64,000 bases of DNA from Chlorocebus sabaeus (Eukaryota; Chordata; Mammalia; Primates; Cercopithecidae): assembly GCF_047675955.1 (NCBI RefSeq), contig NC_132910.1, forward strand, positions 115,613,143 to 115,677,142, given 5' to 3'. Below, piece by piece: positions 12,032 through 23,560 of this stretch. Each line of letters begins with the position of its first letter. Position 1 is the first letter of the stretch. A model generated the notes under the pieces. It worked only from the letters and a program-made list of their open reading frames with translations, was not told where the DNA came from and did not search any database. The translations under genes were made by a program, and so were the position numbers.

Positions 12032-13518
12032 GTAGGCCTTTGATACATTTGTACAAGTAACTTGTTTTGCCTCTTTGCATCCCTGGGTCTCTGAGCGTGA
12101 CTGTGTTTATCTGAAAACCACTTAGGTGTGCTTGCAGTTAGTAGTATTGGGGATAAATGTGTAGGATTTTGAAAGTATGCTGTCTATCCTGTTGGGTGTA
12201 TTATTTCAATATTAACAGCTGGACTTCGAAATGATAAGTATTTTACCACTATTTTTCTAAATGCAAAGAAAATAGATCTCTAAGCTATTGCAGATGATGT
12301 TGTCTTTACAAGTAAAATGAAACAGAAATGTTCGTCTATTCATTATAAAGGTAAATAAATCTATAGATTTTTAGGTAAAATGCAAACTCCAAAGGAGTTT
12401 ATTTAAAAAGTATGTTGCTGCCCGGAGTAGGGACTGAATTAACATACAAAAAGCATAATGCAACAAAATGCAGATGAAATTTTAAAATTTCAATAGCTGT
12501 TATTTCTAATTATGTAACTAGGCATGTCACTTAAAACAAGTGCAGTTTTTATTATTATTATGCTTATAGAGCTAAAAAGCGTCAAAAAGATGTATGGTAA
12601 AGATACATAATATTAATTTACTTGACACATTTTCAAAGATGATATCAACTATATTGTACTTAACCAACAGAAATTTAGTACACAAAAGTATTCTAATGTA
12701 CATTTACTTCAAAACCAAATGGCTAAGATTTCAAAGAACTGGTAAGTTAAAAAGAGAGAGAGAGAGAGAGAAAGGAGGGAAGGAAAAAAGGAAGAAAAGA
12801 ACAGGAAAAAAATTAGAAAGTTAAAGTTTTCTGACTCAGGAAAACCACAAACCCAACTTTAAATAAAAAGGTGGTAATATTTACATCCAAATATGTTAGA
12901 TTATTCACTTGATAATATACTTCTTCAGTTGGAAAAGAAAATGATGCATTACTTGTTAAAAATTCAGACTTTGCTTTTTAGTGAATTAGAAGTTTGATCA
13001 CTGTGAGTTTATTTCAAATGATGTCCCCTGATCTGTTCTTTTACATAAATAAGAAAAAGTTCCAAGTCAGCAACTCTGAGAAAGCAGCTTGATCCCTTCT
13101 CATTGTTTATGGCAGTCACTATTCAAACCATTTATACTTTTCGGAAATACAGAGTAGCTTGGACGATGTTCTTACAAAATATTTGTGATTAATTTACTAC
13201 ATAAAAAAAGATCTAGGAGTATTTAGGAAAAAATCATGGAAAAGGAGGAGGATATTACTATTAAGATGTTGCTATATTGCTTAACGATGTTAATAGAAAA
13301 ATAAATAAGAGTAAAAGAAGATCTTACTATTAACATTAACAGTTAGGAACACCCCTTTTGTATATGCATCACATTGATTTTTAATTTTATAATCACATTT
13401 GAACAAATTGCAAATAACCACAGTCTAGTTTGGCTCTAAAATATGTTTGAATTGTCTAGATTAAACAACAATTAAGCCTCTGAAAAATGCTCTTAATACT
13501 TCTCTCTTTTTCCTTCAG
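12032..13518 (+). other. APELA: APELA intron 1
   Basis: A 1487-bp GT-AG intron. It is AT-rich and repeat-poor except for an AG-rich microsatellite at about 12751-12806. The acceptor is preceded by a strong pyrimidine tract (tctctctttttccttcag). Confidence 0.9.
12751..12810. repeat. (GA)n/(GGAA)n purine tract
   Basis: AG dinucleotides followed by ggaa/gaaa units within APELA intron 1. Confidence 0.85.
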
Positions 13519-13607
13519 TTAATTTGACCATGAGAAGAAAATTGCGCAAACACAATTGCCTTCAGAGGAGATGTATACCTCTCCATTCACGAGTACCCTT
13601 CCCCTGA
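13519..13607 (+). CDS. APELA: APELA coding exon 2 (mature hormone and stop)
   Basis: Encodes residues 26-54, completing the precursor begun at 11956, and ends at TGA 13605-13607. It contains the basic stretch MRRKLRKHN (residues 30-38), a conserved cysteine pair (Cys39 and Cys44) in NCLQRRC, a dibasic RR (42-43) that is a known processing site releasing the 11-residue form, and the invariant receptor-binding end HSRVPFP. Residue 45, just after the second Cys, is Ile (codon ata); from memory human has Met and zebrafish has Leu, so the change is conservative. No stop or frameshift is present, so the gene looks intact. A donor-like g|gtattt lies one base after the stop, which fits splicing to a separate 3'-UTR exon. 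Confidence 0.95.
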
Positions 13608-13741
13608 GGTATTTCTGACCAAAAATAGTTTTGCTAAACTTAGGCAATGTTCCAAATTAGATATACCAGAGAATGTTTCTTCACAGTTTGTAACATGTGA
13701 TAATGGCTTATGGCGATGTCAAGACTTTAGAGATGCATACC

Positions 13742-13747
13742 AATAAA
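13742..13747 (+). promoter_or_regulatory. APELA: Possible proximal polyadenylation signal for APELA
   Basis: Canonical AATAAA 135 bases after the APELA stop codon. If used, transcription would end inside the inferred intron 2 and give a short 3' UTR. A lone hexamer is weak evidence. Confidence 0.3.
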
Positions 13748-14082
13748 TGAAAGAGTGAAATGAATGACATGACTTTTGAGAATTACTTTAATAGCTAAGG
13801 AAGAAAATTAGACGAGGACAATGTAGGAAAATCTTGATAACTGTTGAATCTGAGTAACAGCTATATGGGGGCTAATATTATTGTGGATGTTATGCAGAAT
13901 AAGCCGATTCCCCTATTAAGACCAGTGTGTATGAAAGCATTTGGACGTATTCACCCAACATCATACCATCAATGAACTACCATCAATACTTCAGGGTTTT
14001 CTTTTCCTCTTCTCCTCTCCACCTCTCCTCCTCTCCTCCCCCTCCCTCAACTCCTGTCTCCTCTCCACTCTCCCCTCTCCCC

Positions 14083-14360
14083 CAGGGTCTTGCTCTGTCA
14101 CCCAGGCTGGAGTGCAATGATGTGATCTCAGCTTGTTGCAGACCCAACCTCCCGGGCTCAAGTGATCCTCCCACCTCAGCCCCCCAAGTAGCTGGGACTA
14201 CAGGCGTGTGCCACCACTCTTGGGTAATTTTTGTATTTTTTATAGAGATGAGAGTTCCCCATGTTGCACAGGCTGGTCTCGAACTCCTAGCCTCAAGTGA
14301 TCCACCTGCCTTGGCCTTCCAAAGTGCTGGGATTTCAGATGTGAGCCACCACACCCGGCC
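14083..14360 (-). mobile_element. Alu, antisense
   Basis: Right-arm start follows a C/T-rich tract (13998-14085). A short flanking repeat, tcagggtttt/tcagggttta, is seen on both sides. Confidence 0.92.
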
Positions 14361-16341
14361 CTCAGGGTTTATTTTTTTCTGAAAATATTTCTTTTAATAG
14401 ATAAAGTAAACTTAACACTAATGAAATGGCAGCTTTCCAGTCTCACCAATAGTAGTGACCTTGATAGTCACATCTTAAGGATAAATTCTGGTAGAGTTTT
14501 GCACCTCCCTTTTCTTGTTTTTACACTTGCTAAATACTTTTACACCACCACGATTACCGGTAATACTGCTTGAATCAGCTAACTTCAAACACTGTCCAAG
14601 TTTAAGTTACTTCATACTAAAAAATACATAGTTTGGCATTCCATTGTAAGTATTTCAAGCTTATTAATTCATTAAAGATATATCTTCCTTAAAAAATGTC
14701 ACAGAAATATCCCTCATCTGGTTAACATACACAGGCAATGGCTAAATTAGCTTATTCAGTTGGCCTGTAGAGTAGCTTTTATGGTTCCATTCATTCAGTG
14801 GAAAGAACAGTTGCTATGTCTATTGTTTAATGCATGCTTTTCAAAGCCAGGGAAAGCCCTGTAGTAGAAAATTAAATGAAGGAGGAGCAATTTAGTAAGA
14901 AACATTTATCAAAAGGACTGAGACAAAAAATGTCAAGTTCCCTATGCCTATATCTGTAACAAATTAATCTTTGTTATCAAAATACAAAAAATAGCTTCGG
15001 TGGAGGAATCCAGAAAGATACAGTAGGAGGTTTACTGAGAAGCCAATTAATGGTGATTGATACATGCTTTAAAAAGATTTTCTGTGTTAAAATATCCTTT
15101 GGTGTGTGTTGATAATGCTTCCAGCAGGGCATTTCAGTGTCATGTATAAAACAATGGTAAAAATCTGTGCTTAAGAGGAATAGAGACACCCCAGATTTTT
15201 CCAGCACTCCTTCATAAATAACAAAGAGGAGAGGACACATTTCACAATAGCAAGAGAATTCCTGCATATACAAAGAAAGACACCTTTCAAAATATAAACA
15301 CAAGTCTTTAGATAACCACAGATTATCCTCAAATCACATACCATAAAAACCAGTGTTACAAGTAAGCACGAGTAGTGAAATTTCAATTTTTAAAGTTGAG
15401 GGAAATTTTGACTTATAAATCAAGTTTGTAAACCAAAAGGAAATGTAATTAAAGCTTTGCAAACTACTTAATACCAACCCTTTACAAAAGTTGACTGATA
15501 GCTTATAAAACTGCTTGGGTTACAGCATCCATTTTCTCAGTTTTTAGACTAGTTCTACATTCCAGCTACAGTTCTTTGAAGAATGCTTAAAAGTCACCTG
15601 TTGGAATCTACTGTAAGAGTTAATGTAAGATAAACATTAGATGATTTTTCAAGACCTTGCTCAACCAGCACTATAATAACAAGTGCTACCTTCAGATCTG
15701 ATAACATAATTTTCACTGTCCTAAATACTTTCCCATTTTTTATATGTTTTGCAACAAAGGCACTTTGGTAACTGGGTCAATGTACTGTAAACCTAGGTAG
15801 TGGACTCTAAGGCAAAACACCCATTTCATTTCTCCCCCTCTAATTTTTTGGATGCTTTAGATAAAATCACATGTGGTTATTTGATCAGTTAGGATCAAGT
15901 AAGACTTCGTAAAAGGATAGGTAAGGTAAACAATTGACTTTGAAAGTTTTCCAGATGAACCCTTTATTAGTGTGTTCAGACCTTTAGCTCATTTAATAGA
16001 AATGTCATATTATCTTTACTCAGTCAATTTTTCCAGCTCCTAGGGTCATCCTCAATGATCCCAGCCTACGCAACTGAATTAATTACGCAGAAAAATCCAT
16101 GCTGTATGCAGTTCATTTCCTTGATTTTTTTTCTTAAAAACATTTTGGCATCACCTTCTGTCCTAAGTGATTTAGAGTGAAGGAGAGCAAGAGAAGGGGT
16201 GTCAGGAAATGCAAGTCTACAGGTTAATGTGAGGGCCCTAGAGTGGAAAATGAGGTCGCGACTTAAGACTGGAATGACTTCTCCCTTCCAAAAGCAAAAT
16301 GTCACCACATCAATGCTTTTATTTATAAGTACGTACTCTAA
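14361..16341. other. Unique AT-rich intronic sequence
   Basis: No repeat or gene recognised in about 2 kb. The minus-strand ORFs of 108 and 71 codons at 14977-15386 have no recognisable domain. Confidence 0.5.
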
Positions 16342-16620
16342 GGCCAGGTCCAGTGGCTCATGGCTATCGTCTTAGCACTTTGGGAGGCGGAGATAGGTGG
16401 ATTGCTTGAGTGCAGAAGTTCAAGACCAGTCTGGACAACATGATTAAATCTTGTCTCTACCAAAAAAAAAAAAATTAGCAAGGCATGATGGCGTGTCTTT
16501 CTAGTCCTAGCTGTTTGGGGAGCCAAGGCCTCCAGGGAGAATCATTTGAGCCCAGGAGTTTGAGGCTGCAGTAAGCTATGATTGTGCACTCCAGTCTAGA
16601 CCCTGTCTCTAAAAAATGAC
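16342..16620 (+). mobile_element. Alu, sense, old
   Basis: Diverged copy from 'ggccaggtccagtggctcat' to 'gaccctgtctctaaaaaat'. Part of the right arm is lost. Confidence 0.88.
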
Positions 16621-16670
16621 TTAATTAATATGTACTCTAGATAACCCCATCAATATATGCTCTACTCGCT

Positions 16671-17008
16671 TTTTTTTTTTTAATTTTTATTTTTTGAGAT
16701 GGAGTTTTCATTCTTATTGCCCACGCTGGAGTGTAATAGTGCCATCTCGGCTCACCGCAGCCTCCACCTTCCGGGTTCAAGTGATTCTCCTGCCTCAGCC
16801 TCCCTAGTAGCTGGGATTACAGGCATGCACCACCATACCCGGCTAATTTTGTATTTTAGTAGAGACAGAGTTTCTAATTTTGTATTTTAGTAGAGACAGA
16901 GCTTCTCCATGTTGGTCAGATTGGTCTCGAACTCCTGACCTCGGGTGATCCGCCCGTCTCGGTCTCCCAAAGTGCTGGGATTACAAGCATGAGCCACCAC
17001 GCCCGGTC
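16671..17008 (-). mobile_element. Alu, antisense, with internal 31-bp duplication
   Basis: Normal antisense Alu except that the 31-base 'ctaattttgtattttagtag...' segment at 16843-16873 is repeated at 16874-16904 with one difference. Confidence 0.93.
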
Positions 17009-17695
17009 TAGCTAGCTTTTTAATAACAATTGTAATACATGTTCATGGTGTAAAATATATTTCTAACAGCATAGAATGTAAAGTCAAAAGTACAAGTTCC
17101 CCATCCTACCCTATTGCCCATTTTCATGTTCCAGAGGTAATGACTATGAAAAGATTTTTGGAAAAAGTATCTTTTAATACACTATTTTTAATTGAGTCCA
17201 GCTAACACTCTCTTGTCACCCTCACTTACTATTCAAACTTTGCTTCTAGTTTCCTATTTTCTGCCTTATTCTTACCACCTTTCAGTCATGGGCATGTGAA
17301 CCCCTTAACCAAACCTGCCCTGCTTCCCAACTCTTCCTGCAATTGTCCTAGCATCTTCATCCTTCTCACTCCATTCTCTCCAGCTTTTGAGTTTAACTGA
17401 AACCCAACTCTGCTTTCAGTATAGAATCTCTACTTTCATGGAGCACTTCATCTCCAACTTTAGCTGGGTTCTCTGTGAAGAACTCTTCTGCACTTCATAT
17501 TCCTGTTCAACTATTATTTCAAACTAATAACCTCTAGTTTCTTTACACTTCTTAACCTCCTCTTCCAACTCACAGCAAAAGATAACTCCTCTTACTTCAT
17601 GGTGAAATAGGAGGTCAATAAGCCTGGAAATCCAACCTTACCCTGAAACTACAGACATCTACATCTACAATGCTTCTTTTGTGTTCCCTTCCTAG

Positions 17696-17698
<3 letters not shown>
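17009..17698. other. Unique or unrecognised old repeat sequence
   Basis: C/T-rich on the + strand and weakly reminiscent of old L1 or L2 remnants. I cannot assign it. Confidence 0.35.
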
Positions 17699-17738
<40 letters not shown>

Positions 17739-18017
17739 AGACAGGATCTCATTCTGTCACCCAGACTGGGTGCTGTGGTGTGATCATAGTTCATTGTAGC
17801 CTCAAAGTCTTGGGCTCAGGTTATCCTCCTGCCTCAGCCTTCCACGTATGTGAAACTACAGGTGTATGACACCATGCTTGGCTAATTTTAAGATTTTTTG
17901 TAGAGACAGGGTCTAACTTTGTTGCCAGGCTGGTCTTGACCTTCTGGGCTCAAGCAATCCTCCTACCTTGGCCTCCCAAAATGCTGGGATTACAGGCATG
18001 AGCCACTGTGTGTGGCT
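17699..18017 (-). mobile_element. Alu (old, J-like), antisense, with a 38-base poly-T tail
   Basis: The T run at 17699-17737 is followed by 'gagacaggatctcattctgt'. Divergence and the 'tagagacagggtctaacttt' wording suggest an old subfamily. Confidence 0.88.
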
Positions 18018-18194
18018 AGTCTTTCAATAAAAGTCTTTCAATAGTCTTTCACCCTAGTCTTTCAATAAAAGATACCTCTCTTGGATATGGGTAATCTCCT
18101 TAACCTCAAGTACCTTGATCTAGCAATTATACTCCCTTGCTCCGTCAGAATGTTCAATAGGTCAACACTGATCTATTTTATCTTTTTTAAACAA

Positions 18195-18612
18195 AAAGAC
18201 AGATGAAAGAGACAAAGACAGAAAGAAAGAGAAAGAGAAGAAGTGAAACAAAGAAAGAAAGAAGACAGAAAGAGAGGAAGAGAAGAAAGAGAAGGGAAGA
18301 AAAAAGAAAGAAAGAGAGAAACAGGGAAAGAAAGAGAAAGAAAGAAAGGAGAAAAGAAAGGAGAGAAGAAGAAACAAAGAGGGAGAGAAGAAAGAGAAGG
18401 GAAGAAAGAAGGAAAAAAGAAGGAAAGAGAAACAGGGAAAAGAAGAAAGAAAGAGAAAGAAAAGAAAAGAAAGAAACAGAAAGAGAGAGAGAAAGGGAGG
18501 GAGGGAGGGAGGAAGGAAGGAAGGGGAAGAGAAAGAAAGGAGAGAAGAAAGAAACAGAGAGGGAGAGAAGAAAGAAAAAGAGGCAGGAAGAGAAGGAAAG
18601 AAAGAAAAGAGT
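18195..18612. repeat. ~418-bp polypurine tract
   Basis: Nearly all A and G on +, in gaaa/ggaa/gaga units with rare C or T. It leaves long open frames on both strands that are low-complexity (Lys/Arg/Glu or Ser/Phe/Leu) and should not be read as proteins. Confidence 0.95.
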
Positions 18613-18944
18613 TCCACCATTGACTCCATAGTGCTCTCAAGTGACCAACCCATGTTCTCTGCATCTCTTCAAAGCCACATTTTTGGAAAAGGCAGCTGTT
18701 TTCTTTCCTCCCAACTATTTTCAACACATTCTCCCCCTTTTCCTTCTGGGGAAGGTTCATTATGACTTCCTTCTTCTAAATCTGGTGAATGTGTTTCAGT
18801 CCTGATCTCAGTTATCCTGCTGTAGGTCAAATGCAACACAAAATAATAACAGTAATTTGACAGACAACACCTTACAACATAGGCCTTTCCAGTTTTATCT
18901 GTTACCTGATTCTTTCCCCCTTGCCTGCCCCAGAGGGCATAAGA

Positions 18945-19135
18945 GTTAATTCAAGCTCTGGCCACACAGCTCACTCTCTGTGATCCATTGTTGGTAAGTC
19001 ATTTATTCTCTCTGAGCTTCCCTCCACTTCCAGATCTATAAGATGGAACGTGTTATGGCCCTAACCCTACGATAACAATACTTGGTGCATAGTAAGTGCT
19101 AAATAAATAGTAGTTAGACTTATTATTACTTTAAA
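18945..19135 (+). mobile_element. MIR SINE
   Basis: Contains 'taagtcatttattctctctg', 'ccagatctataagatgg' and the terminal 'gcatagtaagtgctaaataa'. Confidence 0.8.
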
Positions 19136-19149
19136 ATCAGTCCATTCTT

Positions 19150-19295
19150 CACCTCTTAGCTGTTCTTCAAGCTACACTTTTACCTAAAAGGAAAATTTTT
19201 TCACTTTTGCTCTCAGTATCATTCATCCTTTAGGAAACCTTCTCTGATTTTACTACCCCTACCAATACTGACTTCAGCAGGCACTTCATACGTGT
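19150..19295 (+). mobile_element. L2 fragment
   Basis: Wording such as 'gttcttcaagctacacttt' and 'ggaaaccttctctgatttta' is L2-like. It is interrupted by the next Alu pair and appears to resume near 20130. Confidence 0.55.
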
Positions 19296-19299
19296 TTTG

Positions 19300-19609
19300 T
19301 TTGTTTGCTTTGTTTTGTTTTGTTTTTGAGACGGAGTCTTGCTCTGTCGCCCAGGCTGGAGTGCAGTGGTGCAATCTCAGCTCACTGCAGCCTCCGCCTT
19401 TTGGGCTCAAGCAATTGTCCTGCCTCAGCCTCCCAAGTAGCTGGCATTACAGGTTTGCGCCACCACACCCAGCTAATTTGTGTAGTTTTAGTAGAGACAG
19501 GTTTTCACCATGTTGGCCAGGCTGGTCTCAAACTACTGACTTCAAGTGATCTGCCTGCCTCGGCCTCCCAAAGTGCTAGGATTACAGGCGTGATCCATCA
19601 TGCCCAGCC
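19300..19609 (-). mobile_element. Alu, antisense
   Basis: The TTTG-rich tail is followed by 'gagacggagtcttgctctgt' and continues to 'catgcccagcc'. Confidence 0.93.
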
Positions 19610-19638
19610 TCATAATGTTGCTAAAAGAAGTAAAATAG

Positions 19639-19936
19639 GCTGGGCGTGGTGGCTCACGCCTATAATCCCAGTACAAGGCAGGCAGATGGCTTGAGGTTGG
19701 GAGTTCGAAACCACCCTGACCAACACGGTGAAATGCCATCTCTACTGAAAATACAAAAATTAGCCAGGTGTCGTGGCGGGCACTTGTAACCCCAGCTGTT
19801 CAGGAAGCTGAGGCAGGAGAATCACTTGAATCCAGGAAGTGAAGGTTGCAGTGAGCCGAGATCACGCCATTGCACTCCAGCCTGGGTGACAGAGCGAAAC
19901 CATGTCTCAAAAAAAAAAGAAAAAAAAAAAGAAAGA
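19639..19936 (+). mobile_element. Alu, sense, small left-arm deletion
   Basis: The 'gcactttgggaggc' box is partly missing (reads 'tcccagtacaaggcaggc'). It forms an inverted pair with the Alu ending at 19609, separated by 29 bases. Confidence 0.92.
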
Positions 19937-20129
19937 TGAAATGAAATGAAGCTTTTACTTATTATCTTTTAATTTAAGATAATAAATTTAATACTTTTTC
20001 TCACTAGAACACACACACATTTTCAGATTTATTTTCTAATATTTCCAGGATGGAACTATGATTTTCTATCTCTGTGGCGGAGATATTTCCTCTTCTAGGA
20101 ATTCCTTCTCTCATCAAGTCCAAACTCTC

Positions 20130-20330
20130 TGCCTCCTTGAGAGTTCTCATAAATCCCATTTCCTCATAGGGCCCACCCGAATTCAGTTAGTTTAAAATAA
20201 TCTTCAATCCTAACAGTCACAGCACTTTTAGTAGTAGGCTTTTAAAGCCATTTATCACATTCGACTTTGTTTCTTTAAATTTTTGTCAGTATTGAAATAT
20301 GAGCTCCTTGAAGACAAGATGTAGCCCCTA
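20130..20330 (+). mobile_element. L2 3'-end fragment
   Basis: Contains 'cagtcacagcacttttagta', 'gccatttatcacattc' and 'tatgagctccttgaagacaa', typical of the L2 3' end. Confidence 0.65.
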
Positions 20331-20570
20331 AAGCTTAAGGTACAAACCTTTGCCTAATGTGAATGGCCCAAGAACTGCCTTAAATATGGGACATTCCTGT
20401 GAGGGCTGAAATATCTGCAGGACGTATTGCATAAAGCTAAATGAAATATAGAAAATTACTCTTTTCTAAATTAATCACAGCCCAGTGTCCAAAGGTCATG
20501 CTTGGAGGAAATCCCTAATGTCCCTAATTTACTGATGAGATAAAAACTTTTCTGTAAAGATTATGATGCC

Positions 20571-20866
20571 AGCTGGCCACAGTGGCTCACACCTGTAAAC
20601 CCAGCACTTTGGGAGCCTGAGGTGGGAGGATCTTTTAAGACCAGGAGTTTGAGAACAGCCTGAGCAACATTGTAAGACACTGTCTCTACAAAAAATACAT
20701 TAGCTGGCATGGTGGTGCATACCTGTAGTTCCAGCTACTCAGTAGGCTGAGGTGGGAGGATTGCTTGAGACGAGGGGTTGAGGCTGCAGTGAGCTGTGAT
20801 CATACCACTGCACTCCAGCCTGAGAGACAGAGTGAGACTCCGCCTAAAAAAAAAAAAAAAAAAAGA
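20571..20866 (+). mobile_element. Alu (J-like), sense
   Basis: Wording such as 'ggaggatcttttaagaccag' and 'gctgcagtgagctgtgatca' indicates an old subfamily. It has an 18-A tail. Confidence 0.9.
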
Positions 20867-21015
20867 TTATGGTGCCTTAATGATAAATATATTTACTTAT
20901 ACACTTATATATCAAATACATAAATATAGTGATGTTTATATTATAAACATTTATTAAGATAATTGTATATTCGTCTGAACAAAGTATGCATACAATGTTC
21001 TAGAGTTTCAAAGTT

Positions 21016-21319
21016 TTCTTTTCTTTTCTTTTGAGACAGAGTTTCACTCTTGTTGTCTAGGCTGGAGTGTAGTACAGTAACACGATCTCGGCTCACTGCG
21101 ACCTCTGCCTCCCAGTTTCAAGCAATTCTGGCTCGGCCTCCCAAGTAGCTGGGATTACAGGTGCATACCACCACGCCCGTCTAATTTTTTTGTATTAAAG
21201 TAGAGATGGGGTTTCACTATGTTGGCCAGGCGGGTCTCGAACTCTTGACCTCAGGTGATCTGCCCACCTCGGCCTCCTAAAATGCTGGGATTAAAGGCGT
21301 GAGCCACCGTGCCTGGCCA
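21016..21319 (-). mobile_element. Alu, antisense
   Basis: TTTTC-rich tail, then 'gagacagagtttcactcttg' through 'gccaccgtgcctggcc'. Confidence 0.93.
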
Positions 21320-21818
21320 GTTTTCTTCATTTCAAAAACTTCTCTTATAAGATTTCTCTTATAAAATGTGTAACAATTCTTTCCATAGATAGCTAAACTA
21401 GCTGCTCTCTACCATGTTGTTCAGGAATCTCAAATTTCTTTTTAGCATAAATCCCATCTAATCCATTTCCCCCCTTACCCACCCCCATCTTCCTCTTCTT
21501 TCTTGGTATCACGGAAGGCATGGCCAGTCCTTCATATGTGCTGTGGGTCCCCTTCTCTCCCTAAGATTTCTTAGGAATTTCAAGCTGCCACTTACACCTT
21601 TACCTCTCTGGATCATCGTGTCAAATTGAAAGTTTAAATGGTGATAAGCCTATATATTAAAACAAACAAGACACACATATACACATCCACACACCCCTCT
21701 GTCAATACTCATGATTTTTCTGTACTCATTGTCCTCGATTCATTATTTTGCATTCACATCTAAATCCACTTTAATCTGTCTTACATCTCCTTTAGAATTA
21801 TCCTTATCTTACTAAATT

Positions 21819-22120
21819 TTTTTTTTTTTTTTTTTTTGAGATGGAGTTTCGCTCTTGTCGCCCAGGCTGGATTGCAATGATTCTCTCTCAGCTCACCGCA
21901 ACCTCTGCCTCCTGGGTCCAAGCGATTCTCCTGCCTCAGCCTCCTGAGTAGCTGGGATTACAGGCATGCGCCACCATACCCAGCTAGTTTTTGTATTTTT
22001 AGTAGAGACAGGGTTTTACCATGTTGGCCAGGCTGGTCTTGAACTCCTGACCTCAGGTGATCCATCTGCCTCGGCCTCCCAAAGTGCTGGGATTACAGGT
22101 TTGAGCCACTGTGCCCAGTC
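21819..22120 (-). mobile_element. Alu, antisense
   Basis: A T run is followed by 'gagatggagtttcgctcttg' and continues to 'gagccactgtgcccagtc'. Confidence 0.93.
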
Positions 22121-22870
22121 TGATCTTTCTAAATTAATTGACAAATTTTAGTCTTCTTCCTGATTTCACAGCAGAATTTAGCAGCTGGCTACTCGGCCTG
22201 CAAAAGTCCCTTCCCTTCAATTCCAGGGCACCATACATTTCCACTAAATCCTCAGCCGACCCTCTGCCCCTAAGCAGGCTGTTTGTTGTACCCTTCAAGG
22301 TATAATAAAATGTATCTCTTCTCTCTCCTGCTCTGTTTCATCCATTCCTTTAGCCACAATTACCGCTTTACACTTAATTATCATACTCCTGAGGGAAAAA
22401 AGAAAAATAGAAGATGACCACTCAAATGAGATCAAGCCAGGGCTATTTATTCAGAGTTTACATAGCAAGGGAGTCAGCCAGCATCCCTTGAGTTTGGCAG
22501 GGGACCAAGACAGGCAGAGAATCTGGAAAGCTTCACTGTAAGAACCAGGGAAGGCTTTAGGTGTGATGTGACTGGAGATGGTTGGCCTGGGAAAGCTGAA
22601 GGCAGGCTATCTAGAAGCAAGATATCCTACTTAATTTGGGGAGTATATGTGGTTTTCTTCAGTTAGTCCTAAGTTAGAATCAGGGGAGGAGGGATAAAAA
22701 GGACACTAGTAGTTCTTGACCAAATCTTGACCATCTGGGTTCAGCTGCTGCAGAGGTTGTGATTCGGCTTCCTGGGCTGATTGCTGCAGTCTGTGGGTCA
22801 AAGCATTAATATAGGATCTGGACATTGTACACTTGTACATATTCAGTCTCCCAGTTCCCAATTTGTCACC
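22121..22870. other. Unassigned sequence, possibly an old LTR at 22395-22800
   Basis: The stretch around 'ccagggctatttattcagag' and 'agggagtcagccagcatccc' has the look of an old antisense LTR (reversed AATAAA), but I cannot name a family. Confidence 0.3.
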
Positions 22871-23195
22871 AGTTCACATCACACAAGCTCAACTACTGTT
22901 TACCTTGCAGCAACCTTCACACCTCCACTTTTGCTTCTCTTCTATCCATTCTTTGTATTATGGCTTCTATACTGCTTAAGGTCCTTTAGTGATTTCTCAT
23001 TACTCTTACAATTGAAATAAAATTCTGAATGTAAACCACAAAGGCGCTTCTCTGTGAGTTTGTCAAATAGGTCATGTTCCTTAGCACTTCAGGGCTTTTA
23101 CACATTGTTTTCTTCTGCCTAGACATTCTTTTTTCCTACTCTTCACCTTTTTCCTGCTCAGTAAAAATTTTGATTAAATGTCACTTCACTTGAGT
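22870..23195 (+). mobile_element. L2 fragment
   Basis: Contains 'catgttccttagcacttcag', 'ggcttttacacattgttttc', 'ttctgcctagacattctttt' and 'aaatgtcacttcact' in L2 order. Confidence 0.75.
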
Positions 23196-23229
23196 GTGTA
23201 TGTATGTGTGGGTGTGTGTGTACCATATA

Positions 23230-23356
23230 TAATTTTTTTTTTTTCAAGACGGAGTTTCCCTCTTGTTGCCCAGGCTGGAGTGCAATGGCATAATCTCGGC
23301 TCACTGCAACCTCTGCTTCCCAGGTTCAAGCGATTCTCCTGCCTCAGCCTCCCAAT
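23230..23356 (-). mobile_element. Alu fragment, antisense
   Basis: Only the 3' half of the element is present, breaking off at 'cagcctcccaataact'. Confidence 0.88.
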
Positions 23357-23560
23357 AACTTCTTTTATTACACTGGCCAAAGTAACCTTGGTGAGGGTGG
23401 GGAGGGAGTGGGGGTGAGGGTGGGGGATATGTGGGGGCTTGGAGTTCTTTAGGTATCACATTTCATTTATGTCAAAATTGTGCTGAAGTTTAGTTCAATT
23501 TTATACTAGTTGTCTTCACATTTTTTTCTAATAGCAACATTTTTATATATACAAAAATTA

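Noticed and set aside
18162..18760. Long open frames (up to 195 codons) on both strands
   Set aside because: They are read from a polypurine tract and encode only Lys/Arg/Glu or Ser/Phe/Leu runs.
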